This document shows, piece after piece, positions 50,467-58,272 of a DNA stretch of 64,000 nt. Each line of letters opens with the position of its first letter. Within the stretch, counting starts at the first letter, position 1. Origin of the DNA: Streptomyces sp. NBC_00459 (GTDB lineage Bacteria > Actinomycetota > Actinomycetes > Streptomycetales > Streptomycetaceae); the NCBI RefSeq assembly GCF_036013955.1, contig NZ_CP107903.1:4836001-4900000 (forward strand), read 5' to 3'. A program made the translations under genes and the position numbers. The notes below the pieces were generated by a model. That model saw only the letters and a list, made by a program, of their open reading frames with translations. It was not told where the DNA came from and ran no database searches.

Positions 50467-50979
50467 TCACCTTTTTTCTGGCTCCCCATTGGGGCCTGCG
50501 GCCTTCGGGTCCGCGAGGAGAACGACTCGATCGGCCTCGACGTCGAAGCCGAGCACCGGATGGCCGTAATCACCCTCCGGATCCATCAGCACCGGCTTGC
50601 CCAGCCGCCGCCCGATCTCCCGAAGGAAGCCGCAGAACACATCAAGTCGCTCCTGACCCTGCAACTCCCGCAGGTCGACGTCGAAGTCAACTGCATCGTG
50701 GGCAAGGAAGCGGAAGATCGCCAACACATCGGCAGACGGCCAGACCCGCAGGCCCGGGCACTCGGCATCCGCCGGACGGGACAGCACGGCCTCCGCCCGG
50801 GGCACCGGAAACACCGTCTCTCCCTCGGAGTACCGGCACTTCCAGCCCTTCTCCGCGACAAGATCGAGGAGCGCCTGCCAGTCCTCCACCGAGGTATCCG
50901 AGACACGCACGTCCGGCAGCGCCCCCATCAAGTCCGGGTCGAAGAGGCAGCGCACGTCATCCCACAGCAGATCAGCCAC
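50467..50979 (-). CDS. Uncharacterised protein
   Basis: A 170-residue soluble, acidic protein that I do not recognise. Visible features are two Trp-containing segments (DTSVEDWQALLDLVAEKGW, GLRVWPSADVLAIF), a central DVDLRELQGQERLDVFCGFL helix and a C-terminal PEGDYGHPVLGFDVEADRVV strand pair. No signal peptide, membrane helix or catalytic motif is seen. The start is a GTG at 50979 with only GGCGGG upstream. Base composition is a little lower in GC than its neighbours, with a run of T just beyond the stop. It sits between bkdR and the TetR gene and looks like an accessory insertion. Confidence 0.7.
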   Translation of the reverse strand: MADLLWDDVRCLFDPDLMGALPDVRVSDTSVEDWQALLDLVAEKGWKCRYSEGETVFPVPRAEAVLSRPADAECPGLRVWPSADVLAIFRFLAHDAVDFDVDLRELQGQERLDVFCGFLREIGRRLGKPVLMDPEGDYGHPVLGFDVEADRVVLLADPKAAGPNGEPEKR

Positions 50980-51095
50980 CCCGCCATGCTGCCCGGCACC
51001 AGAGCAAACGCACCCCCGTTTCCCTTGACCAAAGCCAAAGGGGGCACCTCCCGGAATCCCCCCGGATCACCCCCGCACCACTCCTCCCGAGCGGC

Positions 51096-51686
51096 TCACC
51101 CCGGGTTGCGCAGCCCCCCGAAGACCAGCCGCACCACCGCGTCGGACACCTCGCGCTCGCCCATGCCACGCCCGTCGGGCCGGTACCACTCCACGACGGA
51201 GTTGATCATCCCGAAGACGAGCCGCGTCGCGAGCCGCACCTCCACGTCACCGCGGATGTCCCCCTCGGCGGCGGCTGCCTTGAGCAGCTCGGCCACCCGG
51301 TGGTCGAAGTCCCGGCGCCGCTCCAGGGCCCGGCGCTCGGTGTCGGTGTTGCCGCGCATCCGCAGCAGCAGCGTCACGTACGGCAGTTCGGCGATGAGCA
51401 CCTCGACCATGCGCCGTACGACGTACTCCAGGCGCCCGGCGGCGGGCCCCACGCGCGCGTGCTCCTCGTCGAGGATCCCGAAGAGCCCGTCCAGCGCCCG
51501 GCTGACGGCAAGGCGCAGCAGCTCCTCCTTGCCGGTGACGTGGTGGTAGATCGACGACTTGGAGATGCCGGCCGCCCTGGAGAGGTGCTCCATGGAGGTG
51601 CCGTCGTAGCCGCGCTCGTTGAACACCTGGACGGCGACCTGGAGCAGCGTCGTCGGGGTGTACGTGTCGCGCTTGGCGGTGGTCAT
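51096..51686 (-). CDS. TetR family regulator
   Basis: A 196-residue TetR-family repressor. The N-terminal HTH is LLQVAVQVFNERGYDGTSME, then HLSRAAGISKSSIYHHVTGK and EELLRLAVSRAL. The C-terminal domain (LPYVTLLLRMRGNTDTERRA) is the ligand pocket. Its ATG overlaps the 3-hydroxyacyl-CoA dehydrogenase stop (ATGA). Cotranscription with an acyl-CoA enzyme and divergence from paaN make it a candidate PaaR-like regulator sensing an acyl-CoA, probably phenylacetyl-CoA or a relative. The palindromes at 53254, 58157 and 49831 are its likely operators (inference). Confidence 0.92.
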   Translation of the reverse strand: MTTAKRDTYTPTTLLQVAVQVFNERGYDGTSMEHLSRAAGISKSSIYHHVTGKEELLRLAVSRALDGLFGILDEEHARVGPAAGRLEYVVRRMVEVLIAELPYVTLLLRMRGNTDTERRALERRRDFDHRVAELLKAAAAEGDIRGDVEVRLATRLVFGMINSVVEWYRPDGRGMGEREVSDAVVRLVFGGLRNPG

Positions 51687-53197
51687 GGGGTGCCCTCCCG
51701 CTTGTCGGTGGCGTACGCGTGGCGGTAGAGCGCGAGGGACGGCGCGTACCGTCCGCTCGGGTCGCGCTGGTGCAGTTCGTCGAGGATCTCGTGCGCCCAG
51801 CTCCGGCCGAGCCTGCGGCTCCATTCGAAGGGCCCGAGCGGGTAGTTGACGCCGAGGCGCATCGCCGTGTCGACGTCCTCCTCGGTGGCGACGCCCTTGG
51901 CGACGGCGTCGTGCGCGAGGTCGACGATCCGGGCCACCGTACGGGCGACGATCATGCCGGGGGTGTCCCCGAGGACGCTGACGTCCTTGCCGAGCGCCTG
52001 GAAGAGGCCGATGGCCTCGGAGAGGGTCTGGGGCTGGGTGTCCTGGGAGGCGGACAGGGCGATGCGGGTGGCCCGCCGGTAGTCGAGGGCGAGGTCGAAG
52101 TAGACGACGTCACGGAACTCGACGCTGGTCTGTCCGTCGGCGAGGACCAGCTGACCGCCGCTGGGCAGCACCAGCCGGGTGCCGTGGTCCTCCTCGTCCT
52201 CACGGACGGGAACGCCCGCCTCACGGATCAGCGCGAGAAGGTCGGCCGCGGGGCCCAGGTCTCCCTCGGCGACGACGTACGCGGGCGCCTGGGCCTTCTC
52301 CGCGGTGTGCGGTTCGGCGCGCTCGGCGTCGTCCCCGTACTCGTACCAGCCCTGCCCGGTCTTGCGGCCGAGGCGGCCCGACTCGACGAGCCGCCGCTGG
52401 GCGAGCGAGGGTGTGAACCGCACGTCCTGGAAGAAGGCCTGCCACACGGAGTGGGTGACTGCCTCGTTGACGTCCTGCCCGATCAGGTCGGTCAGTTCGA
52501 ACGCGCCCATCCTGAACCCGCCGCACTCGCGCAGCACCGCGTCGATGGTGGCGGGGTCGGCGGACTGGGCCTCGTACGCCGCGAAGGCCTCCGCGTAGAA
52601 GGGCCTGGCGAGGCGGTTGACGATGAAACCGGGGGTGTCGGCGCAAGCCACCGGGGTCTTCCCCCAGGCGCGGGCCATCTCGTACGCGCGCGTGGCCGAC
52701 GTGACGTCGGTGGCGAACCCGGAGACGACCTCCACAAGGGGCAGCAGCGGCGCCGGGTTGAAGAAGTGCAGCCCCACGAACCGCCCGGGATTGCGCAGGA
52801 CTCCCCCGATGGCGGTGACGGACAGGGAGGAGGTGTTGGTGGCGAGCAGACAGTCGTCGTCGACCACGTCCTCCAGGTCGCGCAGCAGCTTCTGCTTCAC
52901 GTCGAGCTGTTCGAGGACCGCCTCGACGACGAGGGAGCAGTCGGCGAGTTCGGCGAGGCTACCGGCGGCGTGCAGCCGACCTCGCGCGGCGTCCCGGTCG
53001 GCCGCCGTCAGCCGGTCCTTCTCGACGAGCCGGTCGAGACGCTCGCCGATCGCGTCGGCGGCGTCCTGGGCCCGCCCTGGCGCGGCATCGAACAGCCGTA
53101 CGTCATGACCGGCGACCAGCGCGACCTGGGCGATGCCCTGGCCCATGGTGCCGGTACCGACGACGGCCACGGGGCTGCTGAGGTCCAGTGCTGTCAT
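51683..53197 (-). CDS. 3-hydroxyacyl-CoA dehydrogenase (PaaH-type, duplicated C-domain)
   Basis: A 504-residue NAD-dependent dehydrogenase. The NAD motif VAVVGTGTMGQGIAQVALVA is at the N-terminus, the catalytic region is VGLHFFNPAPLLPLVEVVSG, and two 3HCDH C-terminal domains follow (CADTPGFIVNRLARPFYAEA and VLGDTPGMIVARTVARIVDL). The double domain of about 500 residues is that of PaaH/PaaC, the 3-hydroxyadipyl-CoA dehydrogenase of the phenylacetate pathway, or a close relative of 3-hydroxybutyryl-CoA dehydrogenase. The neighbouring paaN supports the first. GGAGG lies 8 bases before the ATG. The TetR gene follows in the same operon. Confidence 0.93.
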   Translation of the reverse strand: MTALDLSSPVAVVGTGTMGQGIAQVALVAGHDVRLFDAAPGRAQDAADAIGERLDRLVEKDRLTAADRDAARGRLHAAGSLAELADCSLVVEAVLEQLDVKQKLLRDLEDVVDDDCLLATNTSSLSVTAIGGVLRNPGRFVGLHFFNPAPLLPLVEVVSGFATDVTSATRAYEMARAWGKTPVACADTPGFIVNRLARPFYAEAFAAYEAQSADPATIDAVLRECGGFRMGAFELTDLIGQDVNEAVTHSVWQAFFQDVRFTPSLAQRRLVESGRLGRKTGQGWYEYGDDAERAEPHTAEKAQAPAYVVAEGDLGPAADLLALIREAGVPVREDEEDHGTRLVLPSGGQLVLADGQTSVEFRDVVYFDLALDYRRATRIALSASQDTQPQTLSEAIGLFQALGKDVSVLGDTPGMIVARTVARIVDLAHDAVAKGVATEEDVDTAMRLGVNYPLGPFEWSRRLGRSWAHEILDELHQRDPSGRYAPSLALYRHAYATDKREGTP

Positions 53198-53220
53198 GTG
53201 CGCGATCCTCCCGCACGACG

Positions 53221-53229
53221 TTGTCCACA
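53221..53229 (+). promoter_or_regulatory. TTGTCCACA, DnaA-box-like sequence
   Basis: An exact match to the preferred Streptomyces DnaA box. It is intergenic, 24 bases from the TetR-type operator at 53254. Equivalent copies are at 49879-49887, 58102-58110 and 62339-62347. Confidence 0.4.
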
Positions 53230-53253
53230 GATGCGGCGGACCCCCTTGTCCCG

Positions 53254-53267
53254 ACCGATCGTTCGGT
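53254..53267. promoter_or_regulatory. TetR-type operator in the fadB-like/paaN divergent promoter
   Basis: ACCGATCGTTCGGT, imperfect only at its centre. The exact reverse complement occurs at 58157-58170. It lies 57 bases upstream of the 3-hydroxyacyl-CoA dehydrogenase start and 153 bases upstream of paaN, so one dimer could control both directions. Confidence 0.6.
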
Positions 53268-53294
53268 TACTCTAACTCTGTCGTGCCTTTTCTG

Positions 53295-53378
53295 CCCAGG
53301 TCATGTACCGGTTCATGTCCCAGGTCATGTACCGGTTCATGTACCGGTTCATGCACCAGTCCGTGTCCCAGGTCATGA
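53295..53378 (+). repeat. Seven-unit 12-bp tandem repeat in the paaN leader
   Basis: Seven contiguous 12-base units: CCCAGGTCATGT (A) and ACCGGTTCATGT (B) in the order A-B-A-B-B-B'-A, where B' (ACCAGTCCGTGT) is degenerate and the fifth and last units each differ at their final base. It lies between the TetR-type operator and the paaN Shine-Dalgarno. It is not coding in any convincing frame. Adjacent B units create CCGGTTCATGTACCGG-type near-palindromes, so it may be a multi-site operator or a leader structure. Confidence 0.85.
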
Positions 53379-53419
53379 GCTCAACGAAGTGCTCTTGAGA
53401 CGAGGAGTTGGTCCCCCTG

Positions 53420-55126
53420 ATGGCCGCCGAACTCACCGCGCACCAGCTGATCACCCAGCACCGGCCCACCCTCGACCAGGCGCTGGAAGCGATCCGCACA
53501 CGCGCGTACTGGTCCCCGCATCCCGAACACCCCAAGGCGTACGGGGAGGACGGCAGCCTGGACCTGGCCGCGGGCAGGGCCGCCTTCGACGCCGTCCTGA
53601 ACACCCGCCTCGACCTCGGCCAGCCCGGCACGGACGACTGGGTGGGCGGCGAGGTGTCCCCGTACGGCGTCGAGCTGGGCGTCACCTACCCGCACGCGGA
53701 CGTCGAGGTGCTGCTGCCCGCCATGAAGGCCGGCCTGCGCGCCTGGCGCGACGCGGGCGCGGAGGCCCGCGCGATGGTCTGTCTGGAGATCCTCAAGCGG
53801 ATCAGCGGCCGGACGCACGAGTTCGCGCACGCGGTCATGCACACCAGCGGCCAGGCCTTCATGATGGCGTTCCAGGCGGGCGGCCCGCACGCGCAGGACC
53901 GCGGCCTGGAGGCGGTGGCCTACGCGTACGCGGAGCAGGTCCGCACCCCCGGCACCGCGGAGTGGAGCAAGCCCCAGGGCAAGCGCGACCCACTGGCCCT
54001 CACGAAGGAGTTCACGCCGGTCCCGCGCGGCATCGCCCTCCTCATCGGCTGCAACACCTTCCCCACGTGGAACGGCTACCCGGGCCTGTTCGCGTCCCTG
54101 GCCACGGGCAACGCGGTCCTCGTGAAGCCCCACCCGCGCGCGGTGCTGCCGCTCGCGCTGACGGTCGGCATCGCGCGCGAGGTCCTGACGGAGGCCGGCT
54201 TCGACCCGAACCTGGTGGCGCTGGCGGCCGAGCGCCCCGGCGAGGGCATCGCGAAGACCCTGGCGACCCGCCCGGAGATCCGGATCATCGACTACACGGG
54301 CTCGACGTCGTTCGGCGACTGGCTGGAGGCCAACGCCCGCCAGGCGCAGGTCTACACGGAGAAGGCCGGCGTCAACACGGTGATCGTGGAGTCGACCGAC
54401 AACTACAAGGGCATGCTGTCGAACCTCGCGTTCGCCCTCTCCCTGTACAGCGGCCAGATGTGCACCACCCCGCAGAACCTCCTCGTCCCCCGCGACGGCA
54501 TCCGTACGGAGGAGGGCCACAAGTCGTACGACGAGGTCGTCACCGGCCTCGCCGCAGCCGTCGACGGTCTCCTGGGCGACGACGCGCGTGCGAACGGGCT
54601 GCTGGGCGCGATCGTCAACCCCGATGTGAAGGCACGGCTGGAGGCGGCTGCCGGGCTCGGCGAGGTCGCCCTGGCCTCACGGGAGATCGTGAACCCCGAC
54701 TTCCCCGAAGCGGTGGTCCGTACGCCCGTCGTAGTGAAGCTCGACGGCGCGCGGAAGTACTGGGACGGAGCGGACTCCGAGGCCGCCTACATGAGCGAGT
54801 GCTTCGGCCCGGTCTCCTTCGCCGTCGCGGTCGACTCGGCGGCGGACGCGGTGGAACTGCTGCGGCGGACCATCCGGGACAAGGGCGCGATGACGGTCGG
54901 CGCGTACACGACCGACCCGGAGGTCGAACAGGCCGTCCAGGAGGCCTGCCTGGAGGAGTGCGCCCAGCTGTCGCTGAATCTGACCGGCGGGGTGTACGTC
55001 AACCAGACGGCCGCCTTCTCCGACTTCCACGGCTCGGGCGGCAACCCGGCGGCGAACGCGGCACTGTGCGACGGCGCGTTCGTGGCGAACCGCTTCCGGG
55101 TGGTGGAAGTGCGCCGCCAGGCCTAG
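53420..55126 (+). CDS. paaN: Phenylacetic acid degradation protein PaaN (aldehyde dehydrogenase)
   Basis: A 568-residue aldehyde-dehydrogenase-family protein of the PaaN type. The N-terminal 100 residues (ALEAIRTRAYWSPHPEHPKA) are the PaaN-specific extension. The cofactor-binding region is seen in PVPRGIALLIGCNTFPTWNG and GNAVLVKPHPRAVLPLAL, and the catalytic Cys in LYSGQMCTTPQN. It oxidises a ring-opened semialdehyde in phenylacetyl-CoA catabolism; the rest of the paa genes are not in the window. ATG 53420 opens the conserved sequence, with GAGGAG 12 bases upstream, longer than usual. It is divergent from the PaaH-type gene, with a TetR operator and a 12-bp tandem repeat in its promoter/leader. 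Confidence 0.92.
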   Translation: MAAELTAHQLITQHRPTLDQALEAIRTRAYWSPHPEHPKAYGEDGSLDLAAGRAAFDAVLNTRLDLGQPGTDDWVGGEVSPYGVELGVTYPHADVEVLLPAMKAGLRAWRDAGAEARAMVCLEILKRISGRTHEFAHAVMHTSGQAFMMAFQAGGPHAQDRGLEAVAYAYAEQVRTPGTAEWSKPQGKRDPLALTKEFTPVPRGIALLIGCNTFPTWNGYPGLFASLATGNAVLVKPHPRAVLPLALTVGIAREVLTEAGFDPNLVALAAERPGEGIAKTLATRPEIRIIDYTGSTSFGDWLEANARQAQVYTEKAGVNTVIVESTDNYKGMLSNLAFALSLYSGQMCTTPQNLLVPRDGIRTEEGHKSYDEVVTGLAAAVDGLLGDDARANGLLGAIVNPDVKARLEAAAGLGEVALASREIVNPDFPEAVVRTPVVVKLDGARKYWDGADSEAAYMSECFGPVSFAVAVDSAADAVELLRRTIRDKGAMTVGAYTTDPEVEQAVQEACLEECAQLSLNLTGGVYVNQTAAFSDFHGSGGNPAANAALCDGAFVANRFRVVEVRRQA

Positions 55127-55153
55127 GTACAGCCGGGCTTGGTACAGCCGGAC

Positions 55154-55927
55154 CTAGAAGGCCCGTCCCCCGGTGAAGCTCCAGTGGTACAGCGTCATGG
55201 CCACGCTGGTCGCGAGGTTGTAGCTGGAGACCTGGGGACGCATCGGGAGGGACACCAGATGGTCGGCACGCGCGCGTAGTTCGGGCGACAGCCCGCTGCG
55301 CTCGGAGCCGAAGGCGAGTACGGCGTCGTCCGGGAGCTTCAGCCCCCGGATGTCGTCGCCCTCCGGATCGAGCGCGAACACCGGCCCCGAAGGCAGCTCG
55401 GCCACCGCGAGGCGCTCCACGGCGGTCGCGAAATGCAGCCCCGCCCCACCGCGTACGACGGTGGGGTGCCAGGGGTCGAGCGTCCCGGTCATGACGACGC
55501 CGGTCGCCCCGAAACCGGCCGCGAGCCGGATCACCGCCCCGGCGTTGCCGAGGTTGCGCGGGTTGTCGAGGACGACGACGGGCGCGGTCCGGGGTGTACG
55601 CGCGAGCGCCTCCAGGTTGGCCGCGCGGGAGGGCCGTACGGCCAGGGCGGCCACTCCGGTGGGGTGCGGACGCGGCACGAGGGACGTGTACGCCGGCTCC
55701 GGTACCTCGGCCAGGAGGGCGTCCAGGGTGTCCCGTACGTCAGGAGCCAGCTCGTCGGCGAGTTCCAGGGTCGCCCGTCGGTCGGTCGTCACGGCGACCG
55801 GGATCCGCGCGCCGAAGCGGACGGCGTGCTTGAGGGCGTGGAAGCCGTCGAGCAGGACGCAGGCGCCTGCGAGGCGGTGCCAGTCGGTCACCGCGTCGAT
55901 CGCCGGCCCTGTCGCTGCGTCCGTCAT
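55154..55927 (-). CDS. TrmH/SpoU family RNA methyltransferase
   Basis: A 257-residue SPOUT methyltransferase that transfers a methyl from SAM to a ribose 2'-OH of tRNA or rRNA. The three SpoU motifs are NPRNLGNAGAVIRLAAGFGA (motif 1), LAFGSERSGLSPELRARAD (motif 2) and LPMRPQVSSYNLATSVAMTL (motif 3, forming the SAM-binding knot). The N-terminal substrate-binding part is short. Its ATG overlaps the HTTM stop (ATGA), so it ends a three-gene operon with membrane proteins. Beyond its stop (55123-55157) are a direct repeat GGTACAGCCGG and CTAGGT/ACCTAG arms shared with the end of paaN. Confidence 0.93.
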   Translation of the reverse strand: MTDAATGPAIDAVTDWHRLAGACVLLDGFHALKHAVRFGARIPVAVTTDRRATLELADELAPDVRDTLDALLAEVPEPAYTSLVPRPHPTGVAALAVRPSRAANLEALARTPRTAPVVVLDNPRNLGNAGAVIRLAAGFGATGVVMTGTLDPWHPTVVRGGAGLHFATAVERLAVAELPSGPVFALDPEGDDIRGLKLPDDAVLAFGSERSGLSPELRARADHLVSLPMRPQVSSYNLATSVAMTLYHWSFTGGRAF

Positions 55928-57195
55928 GCCGTGAAGCCTACGTGCGGCGGCTCCGCCGTCTCGTCCACCGCGCTCTCGTCGGCCGCCTCGGAGGTTTCCC
56001 GGTCCGGCGCGGCACGTCCGTTGCCCGGCAGGCGGGCCAGCAGGCGCACGCGCGCGCGTGCCGCCCCGTCACCGAGGCGGCGCAGGAAGGACGTCGGCAG
56101 GAACACGGCGTCCGCGGCGATCATCGCGAGGGAGAAGAAGGGCAGTCCGAGGACGACGGCGATCACGGCGTGCTCGGTCATCATCACGGCCAGCAGGATG
56201 TTCTTGACCCGCCGGTTGAAGAGCGTGAAGGGGAAGGCGACCTGCACGGCCACCGTCCCGTACGTCACCAGCATCACCATCGTGCCGCTCGACGACATCA
56301 GGTCGGAGAGCGCGGGCCACGGGGAGAAGTAGTCGAGGTGGAGCGGGTAGTAGACGGCGGTGCCGTCCTGCCAGCGCGAGCCCTGGATCTTGTACCAGCC
56401 GGCCGTCGCGTAGATCAGACAGGCCTCGGCCATGATCACGAAGAGGGCCGCGTTGTGCACGAGGTTGCCGACGATGTCCAGGAGCGTCCGCGCCTCGCCG
56501 CCCTGCCCACGGCGCGCCACGACCCACCACACGCCCTGGGCCAGCCACATGCCCCAGAGGATCACCGGGACCAGCAGGTCGCCGTCGAGCTTGCCGGCCG
56601 CGATACCGCCCAGGAGAAACACCCCGAGGACGCCCCAGAGCACGGGCCCCACGCGGTCGGGGACGGGGTCGTCGCCGAGGGCCACGCGCGCGCGTGCCCT
56701 GCGGGCGCGCCGGGCGTCCAGGGACCACACCTGGCCGCAGCGCGTGAACACCAGGTAGAGGGACATCAGGTGCAGGACGTTGTCGCCGCCGTCACCCACG
56801 AAGATGCTGCGGTTCTGGAGCGACAGCACACCGACCATGAAGAGCACGGACAGGGTGCGCGTCCGCCAGCCCAGCAGGAGAAGGAGACTGGCGAGCACCG
56901 CGAGCCCATAGACGAGCTCGAACCAGAACTGGCTGCCGGACCACATCAGGACCGTGAAGGCGCCGTTGTCCGCGATGAGCTGCCGGGCGAGATCCCAGCT
57001 CCAGGGGCCGTCGGGGCCGTACAGCTCCTGCCGGTGCGGGAACTCGCGCAGCAGGAACAGCAGCCAGGTCACCGAGAAGCCGATCCGCACGACGGCGGTC
57101 TGGTAGGGGCCGAGGGCGCTCTCGGTGACGCGGCCGATGCCGCGCGAGACCGACCGGGAGAGCGAACGGAAGGCCGCGGGGAAGAGACGGGTCAT
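55924..57195 (-). CDS. HTTM domain membrane protein (VKGC-related)
   Basis: A 423-residue integral membrane protein with about eight helices, of the HTTM domain family (relatives of vitamin-K-dependent gamma-carboxylase). Diagnostic blocks are AVVRIGFSVTWLLFLLREFP near the N-terminus, NRSIFVGDGGDNVLHLMSLY, VMAEACLIYATAGWYKIQGS-like sequence and WQDGTAVYYPLHLDYFSP. Bacterial HTTM proteins have no established reaction; whether this one carboxylates anything is unknown. Its ATG overlaps the stop of the DUF5819 gene (ATGA), so the two are a fixed pair. The C-terminal tail (about 370-423) is Arg- and Glu-rich and disordered. Confidence 0.88.
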   Translation of the reverse strand: MTRLFPAAFRSLSRSVSRGIGRVTESALGPYQTAVVRIGFSVTWLLFLLREFPHRQELYGPDGPWSWDLARQLIADNGAFTVLMWSGSQFWFELVYGLAVLASLLLLLGWRTRTLSVLFMVGVLSLQNRSIFVGDGGDNVLHLMSLYLVFTRCGQVWSLDARRARRARARVALGDDPVPDRVGPVLWGVLGVFLLGGIAAGKLDGDLLVPVILWGMWLAQGVWWVVARRGQGGEARTLLDIVGNLVHNAALFVIMAEACLIYATAGWYKIQGSRWQDGTAVYYPLHLDYFSPWPALSDLMSSSGTMVMLVTYGTVAVQVAFPFTLFNRRVKNILLAVMMTEHAVIAVVLGLPFFSLAMIAADAVFLPTSFLRRLGDGAARARVRLLARLPGNGRAAPDRETSEAADESAVDETAEPPHVGFTA

Positions 57196-57959
57196 GAGCC
57201 GTCCCCCTTCGTCGCGCCGGCCGAACCCGCCGCCTCGGCCGCCTCGCCGTCGGGGACGAACCACCAGGGCATCACGCGGTACGTGGGCGTCTCGGGCACC
57301 TGCTCCTGGCTCCACTCGGGCGGTCGGACGTTCGTGCTGCGGGAGCGGACCTGAACGCGATCGATCGTGCCGCCGGGTCCGGCCGCGTTCTCGCGTTCGA
57401 GTCGCAGGACGACGATGCGGCGCAGGTACTGCTCGGCGAGGGCACCGCGCAGCCCCGAGGGACGGTTCTGGGCGTCGTGCGAGCCGAGCAGGAAGTCCCA
57501 GGCCCGGCGCAGCTCGTTCTGCTGGGTGTGGCTCGGCACCGGATTGCCGTCGATGGCCTTGCCGTCCTGCGCGGAGAGGTCGTACCAGCCGGTCGTCCGC
57601 GCGCCGCCGTCCGCGGTACGGACATCGGCGCGGACCTCGACGGCGACGTTCTGCTGGAGTGGGTTGGGGGCGAAGAGCTTCCAGTTCTGTTCGAACTCCG
57701 GGTAGATCCAGTCGTCGATCGTCCGGGAGTGCTCCTTGGTCACCGTGTTCGAGGGCGCCACGTGCAGAAAGACCATGCCGAGGTGAAAACACACGGCGAC
57801 GCCGACGATCGCGACGGCGAGGGCGGCGCCCATCTGGTACGGAAGGGAGAGGGCGGCCAGTGCCGGGCGGGGTGCTTCCCCGGGTTCGGGGGAGCCCTCG
57901 GCCTCGCCGGGCCCGCCGGGCCCGCGCCCGGCGTCCGGACCTGCCTCGTACGCGTCCAT
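57192..57959 (-). CDS. DUF5819 membrane-anchored protein
   Basis: A 255-residue protein with one N-terminal membrane helix (MGAALAVAIVGVAVCFHLGM) after a Gly/Pro/Glu-rich cytoplasmic segment. The remainder is extracytoplasmic (NTVTKEHSRTIDDWIYPEFE, NWKLFAPNPLQQNVAVEVRA). The DUF5819 family is repeatedly found with HTTM proteins, as here. The ATG at 57959 has GGGGCGGA just upstream. A subunit or substrate-presenting role for the HTTM partner is inference. It is the first gene of the operon. Confidence 0.87.
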   Translation of the reverse strand: MDAYEAGPDAGRGPGGPGEAEGSPEPGEAPRPALAALSLPYQMGAALAVAIVGVAVCFHLGMVFLHVAPSNTVTKEHSRTIDDWIYPEFEQNWKLFAPNPLQQNVAVEVRADVRTADGGARTTGWYDLSAQDGKAIDGNPVPSHTQQNELRRAWDFLLGSHDAQNRPSGLRGALAEQYLRRIVVLRLERENAAGPGGTIDRVQVRSRSTNVRPPEWSQEQVPETPTYRVMPWWFVPDGEAAEAAGSAGATKGDGS

Positions 57960-58101
57960 TCCGCCCCGTCTCCCGATACCCGGTCCCACCGCGCCTACGG
58001 CATGTGCACGGGCACGGTACTCAAGGTCACCCGCACAGCACAGCCCCCTTCGTACATCTGCACGACCGCCGAGCAACGCCCGGGGAGGTCCGACCCGGGA
58101 G

Positions 58102-58110
58102 TTGTCCACA
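58102..58110 (+). promoter_or_regulatory. TTGTCCACA, DnaA-box-like sequence
   Basis: An exact copy in the 313-base gap between the DUF5819 operon and the acyl-CoA dehydrogenase, 46 bases from the TetR-type operator at 58157. Confidence 0.4.
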
Positions 58111-58156
58111 GCCGTTGACACCCTATGGCCAGCCGCCGGACCATCGACTCGGACAG

Positions 58157-58170
58157 ACCGAACGATCGGT
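58157..58170. promoter_or_regulatory. TetR-type operator upstream of acyl-CoA dehydrogenase
   Basis: ACCGAACGATCGGT, the exact reverse complement of the site at 53254-53267. It is 102 bases before the acyl-CoA dehydrogenase start. The rest of the gap 57960-58272 holds the two boxes described separately and no ORF. Confidence 0.55.
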
Positions 58171-58210
58171 CGCCGTCACGCACCCTCCGGTCCCGGCCGT
58201 TCCCTTCTTC

Positions 58211-58224
58211 TAGAACCTGTTCTA
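58211..58224. promoter_or_regulatory. KstR-type box TAGAACCTGTTCTA
   Basis: A 14-bp inverted repeat fitting the actinobacterial KstR consensus TNNAACNNGTTNNA at every defined position. It lies 48 bases before the acyl-CoA dehydrogenase ATG. KstR is a TetR-family repressor of sterol/lipid catabolism in mycobacteria and relatives; no kstR gene is in the window. Confidence 0.5.
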
Positions 58225-58272
58225 TCTTGACGCCCCGTCAGATCACCCGCCCCCGGGCCGAGAGGACAGCAC

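Noticed and set aside
53295..53378. Possible CRISPR array at the 12-bp repeats
   Set aside because: Units are 12 bases, directly contiguous and without spacers, and no cas gene is present.
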